Shown here in pieces: positions 1 through 10,320 of a stretch of 64,000 bases of DNA. The position numbers and the translations under genes were made by a program. Under the pieces are notes generated by a model, which had not been told where the DNA came from, did no database searches, and saw only the letters and a list, made by a program, of their open reading frames with translations. Positions within the stretch are counted from its first letter, which is position 1; every line of letters begins with the position of its first letter. The stretch lies in assembly GCA_004335835.1 (NCBI GenBank), contig RWJK01000928.1, positions 18,143 to 82,142 of the forward strand. Direction: 5' to 3'. Origin of the DNA: Scenedesmus sp. ARA3 (taxonomy: Eukaryota; Chlorophyta; Chlorophyceae; Sphaeropleales; Scenedesmaceae).

Positions 1-155
1 CCGAGACTGGATCTGGCTTGGCGGTGTGCTGTAACGCTGTGAGCTCAGGCCGGCAACAGCAGCAGCGGCAGCCTCAACAGCCTCTTCATCTGACACAAAC
101 ACCATATCAGCAGCTGCTGCTGGCCCTGCTGCTGCTGGCGCTGCTGCTGCTGCTG

Positions 156-189
<34 letters not shown>

Positions 190-521
190 GGCACGTGGCT
201 TGCTGTCCACCCCTGCCTCATCCTCGTCCTCCAATTCTACTAGCGCGGCTGCAGCTACTGCTGCCGCTGCTGATGACGTAGCACTGCTCCCGCTGGCCGC
301 TCTGCTCTGCCGGCTGCTGCTGCTGCTGCTAGCCCTGCCGCTGCCATGACCCCTGCCTCTTTCAGTAGCCCTGCCGCTGCTGGTGCTGCCTCTGCTCCGC
401 CCACCACCTGCCTGCATTGAGACTTCACTGGCACCCCGCTCCGCAGCGGTCGCTGCTACTGCTACTGCTGCAACAACAGCGCGGACACCATATGACCCTA
501 CAGGGCCCTCATTTCCCTCCT

Positions 522-575
<54 letters not shown>

Positions 576-1293
576 TTGCCTTGGCCGCCTGCGCGCCACG
601 AGCCTTGGCTGCAGCAGCATCGCCAAAGCTGGCCAGCTTCCTGGGCAGCAGCGCCTCATCCAGGCCGCTGCCGGCCTGGCTGGCTGCCCAGCGCAGCAGC
701 AGCGGCAGCATCAGCGCCAGCTGCTGCGCATCTGCCAGGGCCCTGTGGCACACTGCAGGTGCGGCGCCTAGGAAGTGCTCCACAACAGTGGCTGCGTCAG
801 CAGGCAGCAGCAGCAGCAGCAGCAGGAGGAGCAGCAGCAGCAGAAACAGCAGCAGCAGCAGCAGCAGCGGCACGAGGTGCGCACAGCTCAAGCAATGCTC
901 CTAAGCAGCAGAAGCCACCGCCTCGAGTGTAGCTTGTGTTGGGTGTATTGGGTGTTACAATCAGCGAAGTACTGCTCTTTGGCAGCCCTGCACAGCTGTA
1001 CTACAATCTGCTGCTTATAACGTAGGCGGCTACACAGTGTGAGTGCCCGCAGCAACCTCCTTGCATGCAAGCCTTGCTGCAGCTGCTGCTGCACTCACCT
1101 TGCTGCAGGTTGGGTAGGCCTGCCTGCTGTTTCAGCTGCAGCCGCCGCACCAGTACCAAACTGTCCAGCACCAGCACTCCTGCAGGAAGCTGACAGCAAC
1201 AGCTGCTGCTGCTGCTGCACATGCCGTTGCTGTGACGCCTGCAGCCCCTGCTGCTACCTCCAGCACCGCACTCACAACCTGCAGTGGATGTAC

Positions 1294-1328
<35 letters not shown>

Positions 1329-2886
1329 GCCCGCACCAGGCATGCTGCGAGCATCTTGAAGTCAAAAGTAAAGCCGTTGTGTGCCGCCAGCACGGGCTGC
1401 GCCCCGGGTGGCGTGTAGTGGGCCATGAAGGCCAGCAAGCCTGCCCAGGCTGACGGCAGCTGCGGCACGCCTGGCTGGCGCAGCTCGGCATCGGTGATGC
1501 CTTGAGGCAGCAGCAGCAGCAGCAGGTGGCAGCAGGTGGCAGCAGGTATAAGCAGAAGCATTCGCTGGTTGCATTTCACGCAGCACGCTGGGGTTGTTTC
1601 GGATGCATGCACCAAAGCATCTGCGACCTTTTCTTGGTGTGTCGCCGCCTGCGCCCACTCAGCTTCCCTTGCCACAGGCAGCGCACAATTATCCTTGTAG
1701 AGATATGCCCACCACAAAGCCAGTTCCTACAACCTCGCTAATGCACCAGCCTGCATTTTCAACCTACCATGTGCGTCAAATGCTCTCTGTGCGCTCTTCT
1801 TGTAGGGTGCTGGCCGCACAAGGCTGCTCCAGCTGCTGCCGCTTACCACATCCACTGCTGCCATCTCAATGATGGCGTCATACTCTTGGCTCAGGCCTGT
1901 GGTCTCCAGGTCAAACGTGAAGAGCCGGTACTGCTGCTGCTGCTGCGCAGCGGTCGGCAGGTGTGCTGCTGCATGGCTGCAGCCTGCTGCTGTTGCTGCT
2001 GGTTCTGGTGAGTCCGCATGGTGCCTGCAGGAAATGCACAAGGTTAGGTGTTCAATATGTTGAGTTCTTTGCAGGTGCTGCTGATGCAGTGCTGGCTTGC
2101 TGTCATACCATGTTGGGCCTGTGCATGTGTGGGTCATATGGGCACAGGCCCATCCCTTGCAGGGGCATGCCACAGAATGCAAAAAGCTCTTACAAACAAG
2201 GAGTGCACCGTCCATCGTGAAACGCACAGGCATGGGTCAGAACTAGAACTAGAAACAGACAATCTGCTGCTCATGCAGTTGATAGCATCGATTGATGTGT
2301 GAGTACTCACTCGAGTACACACCTGGCGCGTGTGACCACCTGCGCTGCTGCAGGTGACAGATGCAGACCCTCAAGCCTGTCAGCAAGACCCACAGCGACA
2401 TCCTGCGTTGTTAAGGACGGAGTACAGCAATCATCCGCCTGCGTAGAGAACAGCCAGATTGAGTTTGGCCTGTGAAGCAGCTGCTGCTCCACCTTCCTTC
2501 TGCCGCTGTTGGCACTCACCAGCTGCCTGAAGAGTGCATCCATTACCAAAGTAGACGTACAAGTATATGGTAAAACAGTACTAACTGCCAGAAAAGCTCT
2601 TGGAGTCCGTCGGACAACCGTGTGCGTGCTCTGTGCTGTGCTTCGGTTCGACACCTTGAAATGCGCAGGTGTGTGATGCGCTACGCACCACTACAACAAT
2701 TTTATAGCCTGGAAATACACCTTAAAATGTGCTTGCAAGCCATGCAAGGAGACACAACATGACGAGGTGTCAGTAACAGTGTTGGCGCTCACCTGCCACG
2801 TAGGACCTGGAGAGGTCCCTGCAGCAGTGCAGCACCAGGTTCCTGCTGCCGGATTGAGCGAGCAGCCGTGCAAATGTGCTGCCAGG
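1..2886 (-). CDS. DEDDh-family 3'-5' exonuclease (3' end beyond the window)
   Basis: Likely a DNA or RNA 3'-5' exonuclease of the RNase T / DNA polymerase III epsilon fold. All five DEDDh metal and catalytic residues are visible: FDLETTGL (Exo I, D and E, near 1860-1890), HNGFTFDFKML (Exo II, near 1340-1375) and HRALADA (Exo III, H and D, plus-strand 727-747). Phase-checked exons on the minus strand are 2323-2438, 1768-2024 and 1099-1500. Earlier exons ending at 2520 (after MDALFRQL) and at 2793-2886 are plausible, and the start codon is not fixed. A 29-base exon at 959-987 makes the phases fit into the last exon, which is open from 900 to base 1; it is tentative. Between Exo II and Exo III lies a run of roughly 18 leucines encoded by CTG, and the C-terminal part is Ala-rich low complexity. 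The family call is firm; the substrate cannot be told. Confidence 0.8.
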
Positions 2887-3390
2887 CTGTGCAGGGCTCA
2901 CAAGAATACACTGCAGAAGCCACAGACAACACAGGAGAACTTGCGTGGCACTTGCTGCACACACAACCCGTGGTATACCAGGATATCAGGTACGAACCTG
3001 AGGCACCAGGAGCTCGCCTCAACCCTACCCATCACTCTTGAAGCCCAACCCAACCCGCCAGCAGCACATACATCATCCGTGATGGAAACCACCAAATTTG
3101 AGAGAGGATAGTTACATGTGGGTCCTGGCACCATCTCCTCATCAAAAATAGAGGGAAAGACAGATACAATTGCCTTTCTCAGCATCATTTCCATCACATG
3201 TGTCGTAGCTGTACGCCATGGCGAGGACGACCATCCAATGTTGTCAGGTAAACTGCTGCTTGTTGTCGGAAGTGGTTGGGTGCATTCACGGTGCACATTG
3301 CCAAGCATATCGCTAAGGTATACGAAAGAAACTGCTCAAAGAGCTTGAATTTGATCCACACCCACATCAGCCTGCAGCAATCGCAGCAGC
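2887..3390. promoter_or_regulatory. Divergent intergenic region between exonuclease and MYND gene
   Basis: About 0.5 kb separates the tentative first exonuclease exon (minus) from the MYND-protein start (plus) and presumably holds both promoters. No TATA-like or operator motif stands out. Positions 3114-3131 carry an 18-base sequence repeated exactly at the 3' end of the aquaporin gene. A minus-strand open frame of 136 codons (2898-3308) has no recognisable domain and could include an unrecognised 5' exon of the exonuclease. Confidence 0.4.
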
Positions 3391-3658
3391 ATGCAGCGAC
3401 CTTTGGAGCTGTTTTCGCCTGCGGAAGTAATCAACGTACTGGAGGATCTCGCAGCAGGTGACATTGAAGGCTTTGGCAGGCTGCAGCCGAGGCTGTACAG
3501 AGCTTTGCCAATGGCCCCGGTGCCAGCAGGGGAGCACCCCTATTTGGCCATGGCTGTAGACAGCGTCCGCGACATGTTAACACTGTTGAACGCCGCGGCT
3601 AAAGCGACTAGCAAAGGCTTGACATTGGTTTCGGAGAGCGCCAGCAGCAGTAACAGCA

Positions 3659-3710
<52 letters not shown>

Positions 3711-4186
3711 CAGGTCAGCATACACGCAGGGGCTTGCGTGCATAGCACGATGCTGTGAAGCAGTAGCAAGCTTGATGTACTCAAGCATCCGAACAGGAGT
3801 GGACGGCAACAACAACAGGCGTGCTCAGGTGCAAGCTGCTGTAGCAGTACAGTCAGCAGGTGCGCAACACAGCACGCATGCAGCAGCTTGAAGATGCTAT
3901 GCGCAGCTGTTGCTGCAGCGCAACTTCTGTTGGGTGTGACAGGAGGTCCACTTGAGCGGCATAATTCAAGCAACGCAGCACAGCATGCAAAGGCAGCACT
4001 TCACCACTGCATGAAGAAACACGGCATGATTATCTGCTTGTATTGTGTGATACGCAGAGCGTACTAACAAGTCTGTCAAAGTCACTGCATTTTCCAACAA
4101 AATTTCATGCTGTTCAACTTTGGTGATGCTGTGCAGGGCTGCTTGTCGCCCTGCCTGCCGCATGCACCTCAACAACATATCTGCTT

Positions 4187-4245
<59 letters not shown>

Positions 4246-5034
4246 CCCACAGCATGCCAGTGCTGTAGTGGGGCTAGCAGCGGCAGAGCTGAAGCTGGTA
4301 CATGTCTTGGCACTCTTGTGGCCAACAGGCAGCAGCAGCAGCAGCTGGCTCAGCAGCAGCACCCAGCTACGCAATGCTGCCCTGCCTGCTGTCCACCTAG
4401 CTGTGGCAGTGCTGGCGAATGCGGCAGGTCCGCAGGAGATCTACGCTGCTCTGAACTTCGCAATAGAGCTCTGCAAAGGCATGAGTGCAGAGAACAGCAG
4501 GTCTTCTGCTGAGCTACTGCCTGCAGATGAGGGAGACAACAGTGCGGCGCTGCCGATGCAGCAGCTGCAGCGGTCGACAGAGCTGCTGCGGCTGCTTGCT
4601 TCTGCGCATGCTCTTCGTGTGCAGCATCTGGCGTGCTTGCAATGCAGCAGTGGCAGCGGCGGTCAGCCTGCCAGTGGCAGCAGCGCACAGCTGCAGACAG
4701 CAGAGGCAGCAGCGGCAGCATGGACCAGTGGTACTGCTGGCAGCAGCGCTACAGCGCAGCTGCTGTGTGCGGCTGGCTTTCCGCAAGTGCAGCATGTGCT
4801 GGCGTCCCCAGCTGCCCTGGCTGCTGCTCTTGCCCAGCCAGCAAAGGTCGCAGACACAGAGACTGTGTTGAGGCTGATCGTACAAGTGCTGCAGCGCGTG
4901 TGGTACAGCATGCCACTGCCCGAGCACGACAGCGACAGCGGCAGCATCAGCAGTGGGGACAGCAGTGACAGCACTGACTGCCCTCACGCAACAAGCAGCA
5001 GCGAGTCTGTCTGCGGCAGCCCTTGCGCCGATGC

Positions 5035-5069
<35 letters not shown>

Positions 5070-5962
5070 CACAGGGCTTACTTCAAAACCTCTTGCAGCC
5101 GTGGGCCCTGGTTGCAGTGCAGGCAGTGCTGCTAGTAAACAGCACCATCTGCAAGGTAGTCAGCATGTATGCACTGCAGCAGCAGCTGCTGATGCTCTCA
5201 GAGCAGGGCGGACACCTGCACACTGTCGTGAAGCAGAGCCTGCTGCAGCCGGTGCTGCTGCAGCTGCTGCCGCATCTGCAGCAAGTGCTGGCCGACCCAT
5301 CCAGCAGGACTCGGGAGAGCGGCAGCGAAGGCAGCATGCTTGAAGAAAACTTGGCAAAGCTGCTGCTGCAGCTGGCAGAGGGAGGTAGGGCCCAGACAAA
5401 TGACAGCGGGCTGCCCCATGGACACATGCTGTTGCGTATCGTATTTCATCGGAGACGTGCTGTTCTGTATGGTTTTCTTGTGGAGACATGCTGTTGTGTG
5501 GCGTTAGTATGGAATGGCTCCTGGGAAAGCATTGCTGCAGGTAGCACAAAACGCGACACCTCCCGATCTGGTAATCGCTGCTTCAGTCACCATAGGCTCC
5601 TGTTTTTGTCCTGCCTTCATTGCATTTCATTTGTCATTTCATTTGTCATTTCATTTGTCATTTCATTTGTCATTTCATTTGTCCTGCCTTCATTGCATTC
5701 ATGGCAAACGCTGCACTGATTTTCCTTACTACAGACGCCCCTAAAAGCAATGTAGTTTGGTGACCAAGCTACACGCTTCAGTTCCAGAGGCAACCTCACA
5801 GAGTGGCATCTGCATACTGATAAGGCGGTGCTCCAATGTTGCCGCTCCACTGACCTGCAATTACCAGATGATCAATTCTGCAAAACTGGTTTGCCTGCAG
5901 ATGGGCAGTACCGCACTGGCCTCTTTGCCATGAGCATCGGCGGCGGCGGCAGCAGCAGCAGT

Positions 5963-6043
<81 letters not shown>

Positions 6044-6458
6044 GGCAGCAGCACGGGCACTGCAGGCCTGCTGCTGCCCTCCTTTGAAGCAGCGCTGAGG
6101 CATGGCCATGTGCAAGATGCACGCGCAGGGCCTTTTGGGCATGTCATGGCAGTCAAGCACGCCCAATGGCTTGCAAGCATGGCTGCTGAAGGCCAGGCAT
6201 CCCTGCAGCAGCTGTTCAGCAGCTCGCTCCAGCAGCAACGCGGTGAGCTGCTGCTGCTGCTGCTGGATCACCTTTTTGCGCTGCACGTGAGCTGCTTGAA
6301 GCACGCATGGTGTGCTGTGAGCGATGCACATGCGCTGGGTGCGCTGAGAGCCGTGCACAGTCTGACAAGCGCCGTTGGCAACTCATGCTACACAATGATC
6401 AATGTGATCAAGGAGCACCGCCAGCAAGCATGCAGCAGCAGCAACAGCGGCGGCAGCA

Positions 6459-6500
<42 letters not shown>

Positions 6501-7833
6501 CAGGCATTGCCAGCAGTACATCTAGCAGTGCCAGTGCAGTGGCAGTGCCAGTGCAGCAGCAAAGGCCGGCCGCAAGCCTGTCCCAGCCAGCGGAGGCTGC
6601 AGCGCAATGGTTAGTGCTGCTGAGCCGCTGCCTGTTTGTGCTGGCCAGTGCAATGGAGGCTGCTGTGTACTTGCCTGAGGAGCCTCAATCACCTGCAGCA
6701 TGCTGGTGGACGCAAGCAGATGCCTCTCAGCATGGCCTAGTATCCCTGCGCTCTAGTGTTTTGGAGCAGTGCAGGTGGTACTTGGATGTGCTTTTGACCC
6801 ACTCAAAGGATGCAACAGCACTGGCAACAGATGTGTTACTGCAGCTAACAGAGCAGCATGCAGCAGCAGTAGCAGTGCTTGGAAGCCTGCAGGAGTACGC
6901 AGCAGCTGCCACAGGATGCAGCACAGTGCAGCAGCTGCTGGCAGACATAGCGGAGGTGCGGCTGCCGCAGCAGCTGCGCAGCTTTGCGCAGGCTGTGGCG
7001 GGCCGCATCCCACTCAGCACCGCCTGCAACAACCCTGGCTGTGTGAGCCTGGCGCAGCGCAGTGAGCTGCTGCTGGTGGGAGGCAAGAGCTGCGTGTGTG
7101 GCCGCTGCAAGGCAGCAAGGTCAGTACTGGGATGCTGCTAGAGTCAATCACTGCCAAAGAAAGCTGGTCGCCCCAGTGGAAAACACCCTGTGGTGACAGG
7201 GCAGTTGGCAGTGCTGTACAGCGTTATGTAATTGTCACATAAAACTATGCCGTGACTCTGGCGCATACCTTGAGCATGGGGCAATCCACAGCCGATGTTG
7301 TGCATGGGCTACTGTGCTTGCTGCACATCATGGTGGCCGCATGGCTCTGCCAGCTGTAGAACACTGTTTTGAGTCAAAGACTCCCTGATTTCAGTCGCAG
7401 CTATTGCCGCGATGCATTGACAACGTCGCAGCTTCAGCAGTTCTGCAGCCTGCTGCTGCTGGGTCACCTATGACAGCATGCCAGCCAAGCCGACGCATGC
7501 AACTGCCGTCAGATGCTTATGCTTGGGGTTATGTACAGTGTCATCATGCAAATGCGGGCGAGGGTTGCCCTTGCCTCATATGCTTGCGATATGCCTTTAC
7601 AGCACTGATGACTATCGAATCGCGCGTGATGTCATGCTTGCAGCTTGCTGAAGTAACTGTTGCGACCATCGCTTTGCTGAGCTGCTGCTGCTGCTGCCGT
7701 CACTCGCAGGTACTGCTGCAAGGCCTGCCAGGTGGAGCACTGGAAGTGGCACAAGGCGCTGTGCAGGAGCAAGGCCAAGCCGGCGGCAGCAGCAGCAGCA
7801 ACAGCTGCAGATCAACATCTGCAAGGCGTGTGA
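3391..7833 (+). CDS. MYND-type zinc finger protein, 1019 aa, low-complexity rich
   Basis: A C-terminal MYND zinc finger (about residues 955-1002) starts at CNNPGC, continues through CVCGRCKAARYCCKACQ and ends at HWKWHKALC. It gives the full Cys/His ligand set, followed by a short Ala-rich tail and TGA at 7831-7833. MYND fingers usually bind proline-rich partners. Exons 3391-3859, 4137-5384, 5901-7119 and 7710-7833 join with matching phases (1, 1, 2) into 1020 codons including the stop. The remainder is helical, Leu/Ala-rich sequence interrupted by Ser, Gln and Ala homopolymers from AGC/CAG/GCA runs (3655-3708, 4187-4240, 5037-5069, 5950-6042, 6464-6500). Proteins of this layout form expanded families in green algae; this is recollection, not a search. 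An alternative second exon starting at 4058 would add a family-like segment but contains TGA at 4124-4126 (see findings). No catalytic domain is visible. Confidence 0.85.
5628..5690. repeat. 12-bp tandem repeat in MYND-gene intron 2
   Basis: About five head-to-tail copies of an ATTTCATTTGTC unit lie inside the 516-bp intron 5385-5900. The unit is AT-rich compared with the exons on either side. It is a simple minisatellite with no sign of function. Confidence 0.9.
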
Positions 7834-9970
7834 ACGCGGTGATTTAGTGGTCACAGCGCTGTAGTGCGCCCGCACCTGCTGTTACAATGTTCCGCCACTT
7901 CACCTGGTTGATCAGCGAGAGCCTGACTAGCAGGATGTTGCTGCTTTGGTGACCTACAGGAAGCACCTTGCTTCACGGTGACCATGATCAAGCAGCATTG
8001 GGAAGGTCTAGACAATATCTTGTTGATATCTGTGCCGTTGATACTTGTGCTTGCTGTCGGCAGCAGGTGCCTCAAATGCGTCACGGTCATTGTCCTTGCT
8101 TTGCTTTGACGCGCTGCATGTAGCGCAGTATTGCCAGAATGCAAGATCTGGGCTGCTTGGGAAGGCCTAGGTCAGGATAGGCCTAGGTCACCTGACGGGT
8201 CAGCACTTCTGAGGTCCTATCAGAGTCTGACCTGCTTGGGGTGTCCTGACTGCGTTATCCCAACTATGGGGCATGTTACAACACTGTCCAGCCGGCAAGG
8301 AGGCAGTTGATGTTGGAAGTGTGGACTGACCATAGGGTAAGCAAACCATACAAGCCAGGCTCACGCTATGCAGTGCACGGCTGCCTGTCCCACTGGCCAA
8401 ATATGCAACAGAACGTATTTGTGAATGATGTGCAGCCAACTGAACAGTGTACAGTCTGTATGCATTGATGCGTCGTCAGATAACAAGTACACTGGCAGTA
8501 CGCTGGGTGCTCTTGTTGTACATGTACTGCTTCAACGTGCTTCTGGCTGCTCGCCCCAACACCCCGGGCACCCGAGCAGCTACAGCCGCAGTGCATCCAA
8601 CAACATTCCGCTCTGTCCACGTCCTCGAACTTTCGAACTCAGGCTGCTGCAGCAGCAGCAGTAGCAGATCAACTGGTGCTGACACCCGCGCGCCAGCACG
8701 GCCGTAGACAACCATGATGCCAAGTGCAGAGCACGCATAGTACGGCATCATGGCTTGAAGGTCGCCTTCAAGCAGCCTGCATGAAGCCACATGTCATGCG
8801 TTGAGTGGGCTGCAGTGGCAACCGAGCTGACCAGCAGCTGTACATACGGACTCCATCCGGGATGTGTGTGCAGCGCTGGCAGCCGTCACTGCTGCAGCTC
8901 ATGCATGTGAAACACCGGAGAAAAGATATCGCGTTTTGATCCGATAGTGTGCAGTCTACGGATACATAAGAAGACACTATCAGGACATACGAAAACCATG
9001 GCGCAACACGTTACAGTACAAGGGGGTTGTGGGCCCCCTCAAAACGACTGACTCCTGATTTATACCGGACCAAAGCATTGGCAGGCTTGGATCCGAATTT
9101 ATAGGAGACAGACGCCTGCCACAACGCACTGGAGCTCGTTCTGCTGTCGAGGAGGACGAAACTGTCACAGAACACACCACACTGTGACTTCTCAACACAC
9201 TGTGACAGGCCTGTGAAACCGCTGGCTATTACGTCATGAGCTGTGATAAAGCCCCGGCGTTCACTTTGACCCCGTCAGCAGCAGTATCTTGCCCCAGCAC
9301 TGTCAGGGCTATACAATACTATTAACTCTGAGCTTTTCATCCTAAGTTTCAAACAGCGTCATCCACAGTTGGTGAGCGTCACTACTTTCACTCACAGCAC
9401 TTCACCAGCAGTCATCCACCTGACGGTTGCCGCCTGTTCAATTGGTAACTGATCCCCTTATGCAACTCATCAGTGGCGCAGCATGCCATCAGTCCACCTC
9501 ACACATGGGCCCTTAGAGCACGTGGCTGCCATTTTTTGATTCCTCAACGGCGCATCTTGCTGTCACAGCACTTCATGCGTGCGTCTCCCCGGTCACGCGT
9601 TCGTAGCCTCCGCGCAGCGCCTGCCGCGCATCAGCCAGCGCGTCCTCAGCGGCATCAGCCCACCTGCACAAAGCGTTTGGAAAAAGACAAAAGTAAAAGT
9701 AAAAATACGAACTGATACGGCTCCTGGATTCCCAGGAACTGAGGGAATGCATTGTTACGCACTTTCAAGCATTGCTGGAACAGGAGATGTGTGTGGCAGT
9801 GTGCGGCAGCAGCTACGTAGCTGTGTACATGTACACGAGCGTGTACGTGTTACAAAGCACGCAAGATCAAGCCAGCAGGTGTAAACCGACCCAGCTGTTG
9901 CATGTTTTGCTAGAAAAGCAGCAGCCCCAAACACCCTGCTGATGAGCATGTGAAACTGTCAACTCCTTGT
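7834..9970. other. Gene-free interval, about 2.1 kb
   Basis: No frame here combines splice sites, length and recognisable protein. A direct repeat of a GGCCTAGGTCA-like word lies at 8164-8190 and a short GC-rich inverted repeat (GGGGG...CCCCC) at about 9022-9038. Part of the interval should be the 3' UTR of the MYND gene. Confidence 0.5.
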
Positions 9971-10320
9971 CACCTGCCAAACTGCCCAGTAGCTGAGAGC
10001 GGCTTATGCAATCACAGCAGCTGTGACACCATCCATATGCATTTGAACAGAGAGGAAAGCACATGTGGGTCCTGGCACCACCAGGCTACTTTGAAACCGC
10101 ATGTCAGCTTACTCACCTGCCAAACTGCAGCCCAGTGCCGTACAGCGGCCAGGAGATGACAGCACCAGCCACACCACCCAAATGCATCTGGCTGAGAGGT
10201 GGTTACATGTGGGTCCTGGCACATTCAGGCGAATTGCATGTCATCAGCCTCACCTGCCAAACTGCAGCCCAGTGCCATACAGCGGCCAGGAGATGACAGC
10301 ACCAGCCACACCACCCAGCA
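9971..10320. repeat. Three tandem ~140-bp units at the aquaporin 3' end
   Basis: The last coding part of aquaporin exon 6 (from 10250) is repeated almost unchanged at about 10114-10180, and its first 16 bases occur again at 9971. The spacing is 137-143 bp. The flanking 18-base word ACATGTGGGTCCTGGCAC is at 10205-10222 and 10061-10078. The second copy also reproduces the terminal residues up to the FGR-stop. The units hold TTACA, the complement of the algal TGTAA poly(A) motif, 45 bp past the stop. Confidence 0.85.

Noticed and set aside
2898..3308. Minus-strand 136-codon frame upstream of the exonuclease
   Set aside because: No recognisable motif and no matching splice phase to the exonuclease; kept only as a possible 5' exon.
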